Below are positions 35,031 through 45,169 of a DNA stretch of 64,000 nucleotides, piece after piece. A program made the translations under genes and the position numbers. The stretch comes from Facklamia sp. 7083-14-GEN3 (GTDB lineage Bacteria > Bacillota > Bacilli > Lactobacillales > Aerococcaceae): contig NZ_JANSGD010000001.1 of NCBI RefSeq assembly GCF_024742075.1, positions 558,001 to 622,000 of the forward strand, given 5' to 3'. The notes below the pieces were generated by a model. That model saw only the letters and a list, made by a program, of their open reading frames with translations. It ran no database searches and was not told where the DNA came from. Position 1 is the stretch's first letter, and each line of letters starts with the position of its first letter.

Positions 35031-36230
35031 TTATTTTAAGTAATCTAAAGTCGCTAAGATAAAGGCTTTAAAAGCTATAATTAATTTACTTTCATCAATA
35101 TCGAATTTAGAAGAATGATGGCCATGGAACTGTCCTTCAATCTCTCTGGGATTGGCTAAAAACAAGAAAGTTGACGGGACTTCTTGACCATAGTAGGCAA
35201 AGTCTTCCGCTCCCATTAAGGCTTCTTCTGATGGAACGATCAGGTCTATCCCTAATTCATCTTGCAAAGCTTTCACTGTATCTAACGTAAAGGCTTCATC
35301 ATTAACTAAGACAGGATATTTATAGTCATAAGACAGGTCTATTTTTACATCATAAGCGACTTCTAAACCTTTGGTAATCCTTTCCATACGTTGATGAATG
35401 AAGGCTCTTAAATCATCGTTTAAGGTGCGAACAGTCCCTTCAATAAAGACTTGATCTGGTATAATATTTTGATTAAATCCTCCCTCAATATGTGTCACAG
35501 AAACGACTACCGGGTCACTGGCTTTAATATTTCGACTCTTAATGGTTTGAAAAGCCGTAATCAATTCAGCAGCCACTGTAATCGGGCCTTTGGAAGATTC
35601 TGGATAACCGGCATGGAAGCCAAAGCCTTTAATCGTAATCTGAAACCGATCCATAGAAGCCATCATTGGACCGACTCGGTATGAGATTTTCCCCTCTTTA
35701 ATCGACTTGTCTAAATGGCCGATATGAAAACCAAGGACACGCGTCACATCTGGGCTTTTAAGAACGCCTTCTTTAATCATTGGCTCTGCACCCCCTGGGT
35801 ATTCTTCACCTGGTTGAAAGATTAATTTAACCTTTCCTCCAAATAAATGGCGATGATTGGATAGAAAATCAGCAACGGCTAGAAGCGTCGCAGTATGCCC
35901 GTCATGCCCACAGGCATGCATATTCCCATTTTTTGACGCGAAATGTAGACCGGTTTCTTCTTTAATCGGTAAGCCATCCATATCTGCTCGAAGTCCCATG
36001 ACGCGGTCAGTCGAACGACCATCTTTTGTCCCTTCAATAACCACTGCTAAACCATTGCCATTGACATAGTGATCTTGCACTTTTAAATCCATGGCTTGGA
36101 GTTTTTGACGAACATAATTCACTGTCTTTGGTAAGTCCAAGCCTAATTCGGGAATCTGATGAAGGTCACGTCTCCATTCAATTATCTTTTGTTCATAATT
36201 TGCAATTTTATCAAATAATTCTTTTGCCAT
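35031..36230 (-). CDS. M20D family amidohydrolase (N-acyl amino acid hydrolase type)
   Basis: This metal-dependent amidohydrolase of 399 residues has the motif MHACGHDGHTA with the M20D Cys and His ligands, PGEEYPGGAEPM, GFHIG and HGHHSSKFD. Relatives remove acyl groups from amino acids (hippurate, N-acetyl amino acids or auxin conjugates). The substrate is unknown. It lies 11 bases downstream of another M20 enzyme, and both follow the decayed transporter genes, so the operon once imported and hydrolysed an acylated amino acid or peptide. Confidence 0.86.
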   Translation of the reverse strand: MAKELFDKIANYEQKIIEWRRDLHQIPELGLDLPKTVNYVRQKLQAMDLKVQDHYVNGNGLAVVIEGTKDGRSTDRVMGLRADMDGLPIKEETGLHFASKNGNMHACGHDGHTATLLAVADFLSNHRHLFGGKVKLIFQPGEEYPGGAEPMIKEGVLKSPDVTRVLGFHIGHLDKSIKEGKISYRVGPMMASMDRFQITIKGFGFHAGYPESSKGPITVAAELITAFQTIKSRNIKASDPVVVSVTHIEGGFNQNIIPDQVFIEGTVRTLNDDLRAFIHQRMERITKGLEVAYDVKIDLSYDYKYPVLVNDEAFTLDTVKALQDELGIDLIVPSEEALMGAEDFAYYGQEVPSTFLFLANPREIEGQFHGHHSSKFDIDESKLIIAFKAFILATLDYLK

Positions 36231-36241
36231 CTAAACACCTA

Positions 36242-37351
36242 CTAATCCTTACTTAAGTAATTAATTAAAGCTTTGGTCGTTAGGATCATTTCATTGGTAT
36301 CCAAATATTCTTCTGTGGTATGGACTAATTCCATGCCGACACCGATAATCGCTGAATTAAAGCCTTCTTCCGCGAAGAAGTTAGCATCTGATCCGCCACC
36401 AATAATTTGAGGCTCTGCTTTGACACCCACTGTTTCATAGGCCGCTACAATATCTTTAACAAATTGAAGGTCATCTTGACTGGAAAGCGCTGGATAGTCA
36501 CAACGTGTCTCAATTGTATAATCTTCTGTATATTTTTTTACGATGGACTCGTATTGTTCTAATAATTGATCTACTTTTTCTTTTTTATGAGAGCGAATCT
36601 CGCCAGTGAAGACACACTTGTCCGGTACGACATTATTCGGAAAGTCCGAAGTGACTTGAGAGACATTCGCTGTTGTTTCTTCATCAATTCGTAGAAGTGG
36701 CATTTCACTGATTACTTTACTCGCCACTTGAATGGCATTAATGCCTTTTTCTGGTTCAATACCCGCGTGAGCCTTGCGACCACGAATTTCAATATTGAAA
36801 CGATAACAAGTCGGTGCTTGATAAGCGACCTTATTGGCCTTCCCTGCATTATCCGCTACGATTAGATTCTTGGATGGATTGATATGCTGGTAGACATTTT
36901 TCCAATTAATGTTACGAGCACCTAGCATTCCTTGCTCTTCTCCAGGAGTAACAATCACGTAAATGTCCTCGTGGCTAATCTTATTATGAACAATATATTC
37001 TACTGCAGTTAAGATGGCGGCTAAACCAGCCTTATCATCACCACCTAATGTGGTTGTCTCATCAGAAGACCAAATATTATCTTTTTTGATAATTTTTAAA
37101 TCCTTATTCGGTTGAATCACATCTGTGTGAGCGTTTAGCGATACACCTTCGCCTTCTACATCCCCTTTGATTTTGGCAAAAATGACCGGAGAGTTCCCTC
37201 CATAGGTATGTTGGCTTTCATCAAGATGAATCTCCGCTCCTAAATTTTCCAAAAAGTTAATGACATAATCTGCCATTTCTTTTTCTTCTTTAGATGGCGA
37301 ATGAATCATTAGCATCTCTTCAAAAATTTCTAAGTTACGTTCAGTTATCAT
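36242..37351 (-). CDS. M20B family peptidase (PepT-like)
   Basis: This dizinc aminopeptidase-type enzyme of 369 residues has the ligand motifs NAHTD, GGDDKAG, PGEEQG, VADNAG and VHTTEE near the end. The dimerisation region (RKAHAGIEPEKGINAI) is complete. It differs from the true PepT at 59326 and is closer to PepT-like proteins of unknown specificity. AGGAGG lies upstream. It is the first intact gene after the transporter pseudogene in the same operon. Confidence 0.85.
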   Translation of the reverse strand: MITERNLEIFEEMLMIHSPSKEEKEMADYVINFLENLGAEIHLDESQHTYGGNSPVIFAKIKGDVEGEGVSLNAHTDVIQPNKDLKIIKKDNIWSSDETTTLGGDDKAGLAAILTAVEYIVHNKISHEDIYVIVTPGEEQGMLGARNINWKNVYQHINPSKNLIVADNAGKANKVAYQAPTCYRFNIEIRGRKAHAGIEPEKGINAIQVASKVISEMPLLRIDEETTANVSQVTSDFPNNVVPDKCVFTGEIRSHKKEKVDQLLEQYESIVKKYTEDYTIETRCDYPALSSQDDLQFVKDIVAAYETVGVKAEPQIIGGGSDANFFAEEGFNSAIIGVGMELVHTTEEYLDTNEMILTTKALINYLSKD

Positions 37352-37370
37352 AATGTACCTCTACCTCCTA

Positions 37371-38035
37371 TTAGTTTAATTGACCTTTTTCTAATTCTTT
37401 ACGAGCGAATAAAATGGTAGTAAAGATAGATGTTAAAGTGATAACAAATGACGGGCTGCCAGGAATAAATTGCACCACATAAATCATGACAGTGGAAATT
37501 AATAGTGCAAAAAGACCAGTCTTGTAGGATTTCACCATAAATTGTCCAAAAATTGCCCCATAAATTCCCGGAATAATCAATTCAAAATATTTAGCCAAGT
37601 CAGCAGGTAAATTCGTTATGACAGTTTGACCTAAAATGGTGGCAAATATCACGAAGAATAGTGCTACGTAAATGGAAACCGATAAACCAATCGTTCCCAT
37701 TAGAGCTCCCTCATCGGTCCCTTATTTATAACCGGATGCTTCCGAAGAAATAGCGGCTGCGGGAATCTTCATATTTACTCCATTACCTGATAATATGGTT
37801 AAATATAAACCAGATGTACCAACAATTGGGAAGTAAGTTAAAGGTTCACTTAGATAAAAAGCTCCAGAAACAGACATTTGTGAAATAGCACCTGCGATAA
37901 TAGCTGCAAAGCCAGGAGTATATCCAAAGACAAAAGTCATGGTTAATGGGGGAAATAAACAGCAATGATCCCTAAAACCATAGTCAGTCGACCAAAGTCT
38001 GTAATACTTTTCGTAAATTTTTCATAAGCTCCCAT
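37371..38035 (-). pseudogene. Broken membrane transporter gene (frameshift and in-frame stop)
   Basis: ATG 38035 with AAGGAGG starts MGAYEKFTKSITDFGRLTM. The frame reaches a stop after VYFPH near 37943-37945. One base is missing around the C-run at 37947-37951; restoring it continues PLTMTFVFGYTPGFAA. A TAA at 37722-37724 then interrupts SEASGYK*GTDEGALMGTIG without a change of frame. The restored protein would have about 221 residues with six to seven membrane helices. I cannot name the family. It was probably the large subunit of a two-gene carrier together with the 38056-38295 gene, and fed the M20 peptidases. Confidence 0.8.
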
Positions 38036-38055
38036 TATTTTTCCTCCTTATGGAC

Positions 38056-38295
38056 TTATACAAAGAACATACCGATTAATGCACCCGCAAACATGGCAAT
38101 CGTTAGTGACCAAGATTTTAACCATTCGTATTGATTGCTTAATTTTTGACAAATGATCATAATCACCAAAGCTGATAAAGAAGCGACTGCGTAGGAAGGA
38201 TTGATATTGATCTTTACAACATTATTCATCACAAAGTATGCAAAAGAACCTATCATAGCTCCGTCACTCACAGCTGCTAAAAGAGCTTTTTTACC
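38056..38295 (-). pseudogene. 5'-truncated membrane protein gene, partner of the broken transporter
   Basis: The open frame reads GKKALLAAVSDGAMIGSFAYF to FAGALIGMFFV and has two to three membrane helices. No ATG with a ribosome binding site exists. A GTG at 38271 has no Shine-Dalgarno, and the similarity-like sequence extends past it to about 38295, where it meets the LysR remnant. It therefore looks cut at the 5' end by a deletion. It ends 21 bases before the next pseudogene, as expected for an operon. Confidence 0.68.
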
Positions 38296-38297
38296 AC

Positions 38298-39204
38298 AAT
38301 TATATACTGGAAATTGCTAACACTGGTTCAATCAGTAGAGCGTCACAAAACCTTTTTGTTTCCCAACCCTACTTAAGTTCAATTTTATAAAAATTTGAAA
38401 AATCTATTGGCATAATTATTTTTGAACGTACTCATCGAGGCGTTAAATTAACCAAAGAAAGTCATCAAGTCATCGAAGACTTAGATCAATTGAATGCCAA
38501 TTATAACAGGATACTAAATAAATAAAGTCATACTACGGATTACCTTCCAAGTCTATCGATCTCAGCTAGAAGGTCTTCTTATGTCGCCTTCGCCATAGCC
38601 AAGATGATCAATCGCATGGAAAAAAAACCAAAGTTTATCGATTAAATTTACTGAAACAACCAATTCGCAAGTGATTGAGGACGTAAATAGTGGAAATGCA
38701 GATATAGGTCTTATACGTTTTTATTCTGAAAATACAAACCACTTTGAAAATCAATTAAAGGCAAAGTATATTGATTGGAAAGAAATATACTCTTTTCCTA
38801 AAGTTGTACTTGTATCGAAAAAACATCTTTTAGCTAAAAAGGATTATATCCATCCTCAAGAGCTTAAACCATATACTGAAATTATCCACGGCGATTTTGA
38901 AATTGATGACTATTCAGAAGCTTATCTAAGAGAAAATAGTATGCACTCATCCAAACGACTGATCCAAGTTAATCAACGTGTTTCCTTACTTGATTTTATA
39001 GCTCCCATTGAGGGAAGCTATACTTGGACGACCGCAACTTATCCAGCGAATTTACAAAAGTATGAACTCATAGAAAAAGAAGTCAGACCGAGTCATTCTT
39101 TATGCCTGGACTATATTATTTACAAGTCCAAGGAGGGAAATTCTTCAATCTTAAAATTGGTAGAAGAAAAAATTAGTGATACCATTCATCTATTTGATAA
39201 ATAA
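38298..39204 (+). pseudogene. Decayed LysR-type regulator gene
   Basis: The LysR helix-turn-helix is readable (YILEIANTGSISRASQNLFV, then SQPYLSSIL and KFEKSIG, FERTHRGVKLT). TAA at 38388-38390 interrupts it, a second TAA lies at 38523-38525, and a one-base loss near 38640 shifts into the frame of the 177-codon substrate-binding part ending at 39204. The first codons, with the start, are missing at the junction near 38295. It originally was divergent from the transporter operon and probably its regulator. Confidence 0.85.
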
Positions 39205-39223
39205 CATACCTTTAATTATAAAT

Positions 39224-39252
39224 AAAAGACTAAGCTAGTCGCTTAGTCTTTT
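39224..39252. terminator. Bidirectional terminator
   Basis: A 12-bp perfect stem AAAAGACTAAGC / GCTTAGTCTTTT with loop TAGTC is followed by T/A-rich exits on both strands. It separates the LysR remnant and the third galU. Confidence 0.85.
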
Positions 39253-39258
39253 ATACGC

Positions 39259-40140
39259 TTATTCTTCTTCTAATTTTTCACGCATATATTGACGAATTTC
39301 ATCCGCAAATTCACGGTGTAAGGCGAAGTCAATGGTTGTTTTAATGAAACCAATCTTCTCCCCTACATCGTAGCGAATCCCTTTAAAATCATAGGCATAT
39401 ACAGGCTCGACTTGGTTTAACATTTGAATAGCATCGGTTAATTGGATTTCTCCACCCGCTCCAATTTGTTTCTTAGCTAAGAAGTCAAAGATTGTAGGAG
39501 TTAAAACGTATCTTCCCATAATGGCTTGGTTAGAAGGAGCTGTTCCTTGTTTTGGCTTTTCGACAAAAGTTTTTACTTTGTATAAGCGGCCGTCTTGTTC
39601 TAAAGGATCAATAATCCCATAACGATGTGTTTGATCTTGCGCAACCGATTGAACACCAATCACTGATGATCCAGTTAAATCATACTCTTCCATCAATTGT
39701 TTAATGGCTGGTTGATCGCCCTCTTCTGATACCACTATGTCATCTCCTAAGAGTACGGCAAATGGCTCATCGCCAATAAATGTTCTAGCCGTATATATGG
39801 CATCGCCTAGACCCTTCATCTCTTTTTGACGAATAAAGTAAATATTAGCTAAATTAGAAGCCTTTTGAACCGACTCCAACATAGAAATCTTTCCCTTATT
39901 CATTAAGTCTAATTCTAATTCAGTATTCTTATCGAAATGGTCTTCAATGGCTCTTTTTGATTTACCGGTAATTATGATAATATCTTCAATTCCTGCAGCT
40001 ACTGCCTCTTCGACAATATATTGAATAGTTGGTTTATCAATAATCGGTAACATTTCTTTGGGCATGGCTTTAGTGGCTGGTAAGAAACGTGTCCCGTAAC
40101 CTGCTGCTGGAATGATTGCCTTACGTACTTTTTGTCTCAA
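39259..40140 (-). CDS. galU: UTP-glucose-1-phosphate uridylyltransferase, copy 3
   Basis: This is a canonical GalU with [40 protein letters not shown] and RYDVGEK. The likely start is TTG 40140, eight bases after GAGAGGAG; a TTG at 40158 lies in front of that box. It is separated from the upstream ugd gene by a hairpin terminator but is in the same direction, at the end of the capsule locus. It is probably the capsule-linked UDP-glucose supplier. Confidence 0.88.
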   Translation of the reverse strand: MRQKVRKAIIPAAGYGTRFLPATKAMPKEMLPIIDKPTIQYIVEEAVAAGIEDIIIITGKSKRAIEDHFDKNTELELDLMNKGKISMLESVQKASNLANIYFIRQKEMKGLGDAIYTARTFIGDEPFAVLLGDDIVVSEEGDQPAIKQLMEEYDLTGSSVIGVQSVAQDQTHRYGIIDPLEQDGRLYKVKTFVEKPKQGTAPSNQAIMGRYVLTPTIFDFLAKKQIGAGGEIQLTDAIQMLNQVEPVYAYDFKGIRYDVGEKIGFIKTTIDFALHREFADEIRQYMREKLEEE

Positions 40141-40175
40141 TGAATAATCTCCTCTCAAAATAAAACCTACACACT

Positions 40176-40200
40176 AAAAAGCATAGTGAAAACACTATGC
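40176..40200 (-). terminator. Terminator at the end of the capsule operon
   Basis: The stem GCATAGTG / CACTATGC (40181-40188 with 40193-40200) with a 4-base loop is followed by TTTTTAGTG on the minus strand. It lies downstream of the ugd stop and before galU copy 3. Confidence 0.75.
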
Positions 40201-40208
40201 AAAAGTTA

Positions 40209-41375
40209 CTAATTATTGTTAAAAATATCACGCGTGAATACTTTATCTAAACTATCATTTAAATCGTTTTCTATACGATTAGCTAAGATTATATCTGATT
40301 TCTGCTTAAATTCAGCTAAGTCTTTAACTACTGAACACCCCATAATTGAATCTTCAGATAAAGTTGGTTCATAAACAATAATTTCGATCCCTTCATCCAA
40401 TAATAGTTTAATGATATCTTGGATGGCAGATTGTCTGAAGTTATCCGATCCAGATTTCATCGTTAAGCGGAAAACACCAACGGTCTTAGGATTTCTCTTC
40501 ATGACACTATTAGCAATATGCTGTTTACGTGTTTTGTTGGAATCCACCACTGCGGTCATCATATTTTGTGGAATATCGCCATAATTCGCCAATAATTGCT
40601 TAGTATCTTTTGGTAAGCAGTATCCGCCGTATCCAAAGGAAGGGTTATTATAGTGGTTACCAATACGCGGGTCTAACCCTACCCCTTGAATAATTTGACC
40701 CGCATCTAAGCCTCTAACCTCAGCATAAGTATCTAATTCATTAAAATACGACACTCGTAAAGCTAAATAGGTGTTAGCAAACAATTTAATGGCTTCAGCT
40801 TCTGTAGAATTGGTAAATAGAACAGGAACATCTTCACTACGTGCGCCTTCAACCAACAGGTCAGCGAACTTTCTAGCGGCTTCATTGTGATCGCCCACCA
40901 CAATACGTGAAGGATATAAATTGTCATATAAGGCTTTACCTTCTCTTAAAAACTCAGGTGAAAAGATAATATTATCAACATTATACTTCTCTTTAACGGA
41001 TTCTGTGTAGCCTACTGGAATGGTTGATTTAATAACGATAGTCGCTTTAGGATTAATTCTTAAAACATCTTCAATCACTGCTTCAACCGCTGTTGTATCA
41101 AAGGTGTGGTTTTCATCATCATAGTTAGTAGGTGTGGCAATAATGACCATTTCTGCTTCTTTGTGTGCTTCTTCGATATTAGTTGTAGCTGTCAAACTGA
41201 GCTCTTGATTAGCAAAAAACTGTTCAATTTCCTTATCCTCAATAGGTGAATTTCGTTTGTTGATTAAATCAACTTTCTCTTGAATGATATCTAAAGCAGT
41301 TACCTTATGGTGCTGAGCTAATAAGACTGCAATGGATAATCCAACATAACCTGTACCTGCGACTGTGATTTTCAT
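40209..41375 (-). CDS. ugd: UDP-glucose 6-dehydrogenase, copy 2 (capsule locus)
   Basis: This is the same class as the enzyme at 26476, 388 residues: [32 protein letters not shown], catalytic Cys in [11 protein letters not shown] and [14 protein letters not shown]. It is the last gene of the capsule operon, 33 bases after the flippase. It supplies UDP-glucuronate, so the polysaccharide probably contains glucuronic or a derived uronic acid. Its base composition is like the chromosome and unlike the AT-rich genes before it. Confidence 0.92.
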   Translation of the reverse strand: MKITVAGTGYVGLSIAVLLAQHHKVTALDIIQEKVDLINKRNSPIEDKEIEQFFANQELSLTATTNIEEAHKEAEMVIIATPTNYDDENHTFDTTAVEAVIEDVLRINPKATIVIKSTIPVGYTESVKEKYNVDNIIFSPEFLREGKALYDNLYPSRIVVGDHNEAARKFADLLVEGARSEDVPVLFTNSTEAEAIKLFANTYLALRVSYFNELDTYAEVRGLDAGQIIQGVGLDPRIGNHYNNPSFGYGGYCLPKDTKQLLANYGDIPQNMMTAVVDSNKTRKQHIANSVMKRNPKTVGVFRLTMKSGSDNFRQSAIQDIIKLLLDEGIEIIVYEPTLSEDSIMGCSVVKDLAEFKQKSDIILANRIENDLNDSLDKVFTRDIFNNN

Positions 41376-41408
41376 TTTTGACTCCTTTCAGTTATATAAC
41401 TGTAAAAT

Positions 41409-42911
41409 TTAATCTTTTTTTATTTTTAAATGATTTAATAATAGTTTTAAATGATTAAAATAAAATATTCTGTTAATAATAATTAGATTAATAATTAAAA
41501 ACATTGACAATGAAATAGCGGAAAATATCCACCTTTTATAAGAAGTTATGGTTATAAAGGAAAGAAAAATATTTCCGATAAATAAATTTGATGAATAAGA
41601 AACTAATAAAACAATTAACTGCTTAAAAAAAACTTTAATTGGTCTAAATAAAATATTTCGAGTTAAATAAAAATTAAGGTACAGGATTCTAAAGCTTAAT
41701 GCAATAAAGCTCCCTAAAACCAAAGATTCTATACCTATGAATTTAATGAAGCTAATTGAAATTATTATATTAATTATTGATTCTAGTATCGCATTATTTC
41801 TTGTTTGTTTAAAGTGTCCAGCTGCAAAAATAACTGATTGATAAAACGACTTAATACCGACTAAACTATGTGTAATAGTAAAAAAGATTCCAAAAAATGG
41901 GTAGATATAATTAATATCGTCTAATTTTTGAGTGTAAAGATTTATAAAAGGTATTAACAATATACAAACCATTGAAAAAAGAAAAATAGACACTAAATAT
42001 ATAAACCACTCAAAAAATTCTATCTTTTTTCTGAATATATTAAGCCTTTCATTAACATAAGCTTTTCCAACGAATGACTTCAATTCTACAACTAGTATTG
42101 TAATTACAGATTTGATTGCCATAATAATCATATTGTATATAGAATAAACAGAAACCCAATTTAAATTTAAAAACATAGTAATTGCAACAATATCTATAGT
42201 ATTTTGAATAGTATAAGCAATGTGTTGAGCCATACCATCCCACTTCTCGGGAATAGGATCTTCCGAAAGAGCAACTTTATTTTGTATATTATAATGCGTC
42301 TTTACATAATAGTTTAATAAGATTGGCCTCAATAGAAAGACTAATGAACTAGAAAATTTAAAGACAACTACACTAAAACCAAGTTTTATAACTAAAACAC
42401 CAATAATTAAATTTAAAATAATTGTTATTATTTCTGTTGAATTCTGAATATATGATTTTCTATCAGCATTAAGTAATAATTCATTTACTATACCAAAATA
42501 GTATTGACCAAATAGGGCAGAAGCTATACTCATTATTAGAAGCCCTACTTCAATAGAATTATAGTTTCTCGCAAAATATAATGGATAAATAACCAATAAG
42601 AATAATACGTATAAAACTAAAAAAATTGCTATTTTCTTAAAAAACTTTCTTGCAGCCAGTAGAATTTTGCCTAACTCATAACTATTTTTATAGGATAATG
42701 GCTCATATAGTTTAGATTGTATTACTGAGCCTACCCCTAAATCCAAAAGAGTTATTATATTCATAAACTGAGTAATCGATTGAATCAGTCCGTTAGTTTC
42801 AGATCCATATGATTCTATAATCAATTTTGGCAGAATTATTGCACTCGCCATAGTTATTATACGATTTAGAAGTGAAACATATGTGTTTTTTCTAAGTTGT
42901 TTAATTTCCAA
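41409..42911 (-). CDS. Polysaccharide flippase (Wzx type)
   Basis: This 500-residue membrane protein has about 12-14 hydrophobic segments. The start MEIKQLRKNTYVSLLNRIITM and the order of helices fit oligosaccharide flippases of the MATE/PST group, which move undecaprenyl-linked repeat units across the membrane. It is very AT-rich compared with the flanks. It follows a glycosyltransferase in the operon with a short gap and an AAAGGAG box. Confidence 0.85.
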   Translation of the reverse strand: MEIKQLRKNTYVSLLNRIITMASAIILPKLIIESYGSETNGLIQSITQFMNIITLLDLGVGSVIQSKLYEPLSYKNSYELGKILLAARKFFKKIAIFLVLYVLFLLVIYPLYFARNYNSIEVGLLIMSIASALFGQYYFGIVNELLLNADRKSYIQNSTEIITIILNLIIGVLVIKLGFSVVVFKFSSSLVFLLRPILLNYYVKTHYNIQNKVALSEDPIPEKWDGMAQHIAYTIQNTIDIVAITMFLNLNWVSVYSIYNMIIMAIKSVITILVVELKSFVGKAYVNERLNIFRKKIEFFEWFIYLVSIFLFSMVCILLIPFINLYTQKLDDINYIYPFFGIFFTITHSLVGIKSFYQSVIFAAGHFKQTRNNAILESIINIIISISFIKFIGIESLVLGSFIALSFRILYLNFYLTRNILFRPIKVFFKQLIVLLVSYSSNLFIGNIFLSFITITSYKRWIFSAISLSMFLIINLIIINRIFYFNHLKLLLNHLKIKKD

Positions 42912-42924
42912 ATTTGACTCCTTT

Positions 42925-43938
42925 TTATATTTTTATAAAACTTCTAATTTTAACCAATAATATTCTCATTTTAAAAAATAACTGAGAAGTAAAAAAACGA
43001 GGAAAATTAGACATCAATCGTATTAAATAAGTATTTGTATTCAAAAAACGATCATCAAAATTAGTTGGAATATTTAACAAGTAATTTGCCAACTCACTAT
43101 ATACCTCAAACCTTAATTTACTATTATCTATTTTAAGTGATTTAAGTAACTTGTTGGAAACATGATTAAATTCGAAAGTATTAAATTTTGAGTCTGGTTT
43201 TGAAAAGTAATTATTATTTTCTTTTTTAATTAATTCTAAACTTAAAATAATATCTTTCAAAGAGGAATTGTAGGTTGTACTTATGCTTCCAGGTCTTAAA
43301 TTATATGTATTTATTATATGATTCAAAAAATATACCTTTGGCTTATAACTCAACATTCTAATATAAAAATTTAAGTCTTGTCCTAACCGTAAGTCTTGAA
43401 AATAAAGATTATGTAGACTTAAGAATTCTTTTTTTATTATTTTGAAATTTGGAGCTGGATCTAAAAAAATAAATATAAGTGGATCATTTGATTCTTTTAA
43501 AGTTAATATTTTCTTAGCAGAAAGCATAGATTTAGTTTGTTTAATAGTTCTTTGCCCCAATAAGTTATTATACTCATAATCTCCTACTATTAAATCTACA
43601 TTATTATTTTGAGATTTAATAAACTTATAAATAACCGACAATGAATTAGGATTTAAAATATCATCAGAATCGAAGAAAATAACATATTTACCTAATGCTT
43701 TTTCTAAACCAAAGTTTCTGGCTATTGAAGCTCCCTCGTTTATTTTATAATGATATTTAATTTTATTATTATCTCCATAAAATTCTTTGATAATTTTAGC
43801 TGAAGAATCTGTAGAACCATCATCTACAACTATTATTTCAAAATTTTGAAATTTCTGGTTAATGATTGACTCTAAAGTTTCTTTAATATATTTTTCCGAA
43901 TTAAATAACGGAATTATTATTGAAAAAAATATATTCAT
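42925..43938 (-). CDS. Glycosyltransferase family 2
   Basis: This GT-A fold transferase has an N-terminal domain with SIIIPLFNSEKYIKETLESI, VVDDGSTDSSAKI and FFDSDD (the DxD region), and a long C-terminal part of less clear fold. It adds a sugar to the lipid-linked repeat unit on the cytoplasmic side. The sugar is unknown. It shares one base with the polymerase gene upstream. Confidence 0.85.
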   Translation of the reverse strand: MNIFFSIIIPLFNSEKYIKETLESIINQKFQNFEIIVVDDGSTDSSAKIIKEFYGDNNKIKYHYKINEGASIARNFGLEKALGKYVIFFDSDDILNPNSLSVIYKFIKSQNNNVDLIVGDYEYNNLLGQRTIKQTKSMLSAKKILTLKESNDPLIFIFLDPAPNFKIIKKEFLSLHNLYFQDLRLGQDLNFYIRMLSYKPKVYFLNHIINTYNLRPGSISTTYNSSLKDIILSLELIKKENNNYFSKPDSKFNTFEFNHVSNKLLKSLKIDNSKLRFEVYSELANYLLNIPTNFDDRFLNTNTYLIRLMSNFPRFFTSQLFFKMRILLVKIRSFIKI

Positions 43939-45158
43939 TATATATCCGTCCTCTTTTTAAACATTAAAAATCCTACTGTTATATAAAAAATAATCGTTGG
44001 ACTATGTGAAACAAAAGTAATTAAACTTTCAGCTAGGTTAAGAGATAAAAATGATAGAGCATAAACTGAACTGAAGAAAACATTATCAAAATTTGTTTTA
44101 CTAAGTTTTTTTATACAGATTATTGAGATTGATATTGTAAACAATATTAAAAATATTGATGAAAGATATCCATAAGCACCCCAGAAGTGTAAAATGCCAT
44201 TGTGAGCAGCTATACCCAATTTCTCATCAAAATAATCAGATCCATTTCCAAATAATTTAGAGTCAGAAATTATTGTTTTCCATATTCGCTCTCTACCTGA
44301 TAAAAAACTATTGGTCAATATTTGATTTAAAAACTTTTTAAGTATAAGAGATTTTATTATTTCGCGAAGATAACTGAAATAGAATATCATCGAACCGAAA
44401 AACAACCCTATAAAAGTAATTCCGTTTATTTTCCTTTTTATTATAAGAAAAGAAATAAATATAAAAGCTGCAATTAATAAAGATAAAAGACTAGATCTTG
44501 ATCTTGAGATTACCAGAGAATATATTGAAAAGCTTAGAAACAAAGTGGAAATTATTTTAAGAATTATTTGTTTCTTGTTGCTATAAAATAAATAGTAAAT
44601 TGTGAAAATTCCGCATAAAGCTGTTTGAAAGCTTATAATACCTAAATTGTTTGGGTTCTCAAATATACCACTATAATACACAGAACCTGACGGAGGATAA
44701 AACAAATAGGATATTGATAATAAGATTGCACCAGATATAAAGCCGGAATATACAACTTCTTTTTCAGAAATTAATATATATGGAATAACCATAAATATAA
44801 ATATAGGCAAAATAAAAAGCAATCCAACTCCCAAGAAGATATTGTTCCCATGCGAGATTTGTGAAAAGATAACTAAAATTGAAAAAAATTCCCAAAATAT
44901 TAAAGCTAACCAACCAAAAACTGAATTAGGTAACTTCAATTTTAGAAACAAACTTCTTTTAGTGAAATATTTATAAATAGAAAATGATATAAATATTAGA
45001 AAAGTTAATATAGGAATAAATCTATGATTGTTTTGAAATATAGGTGTACTTCTAAACAACCCAATTGAAGCCATCATAAAAATTAAAGATAAAAATATTA
45101 CTCGTGCATACGGAAACTTTTTGTCATCGTAGCTAATTGAAGAAGTGTAATTAATCAT
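43938..45158 (-). CDS. Polysaccharide polymerase (Wzy / O-antigen ligase type)
   Basis: This 406-residue membrane protein has 10-11 helices and a long extracellular loop containing SGRERIWKTII and AAHNGILHFWGAYG. These are typical of the Wzy_C/O-antigen-ligase family, where the His in H-N-x-x-L-x-x-x-x-x-G is conserved. It probably joins repeat units outside the membrane. It is very AT-rich. Confidence 0.85.
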   Translation of the reverse strand: MINYTSSISYDDKKFPYARVIFLSLIFMMASIGLFRSTPIFQNNHRFIPILTFLIFISFSIYKYFTKRSLFLKLKLPNSVFGWLALIFWEFFSILVIFSQISHGNNIFLGVGLLFILPIFIFMVIPYILISEKEVVYSGFISGAILLSISYLFYPPSGSVYYSGIFENPNNLGIISFQTALCGIFTIYYLFYSNKKQIILKIISTLFLSFSIYSLVISRSRSSLLSLLIAAFIFISFLIIKRKINGITFIGLFFGSMIFYFSYLREIIKSLILKKFLNQILTNSFLSGRERIWKTIISDSKLFGNGSDYFDEKLGIAAHNGILHFWGAYGYLSSIFLILFTISISIICIKKLSKTNFDNVFFSSVYALSFLSLNLAESLITFVSHSPTIIFYITVGFLMFKKRTDI

Positions 45159-45169
45159 AAGACCGCCTT

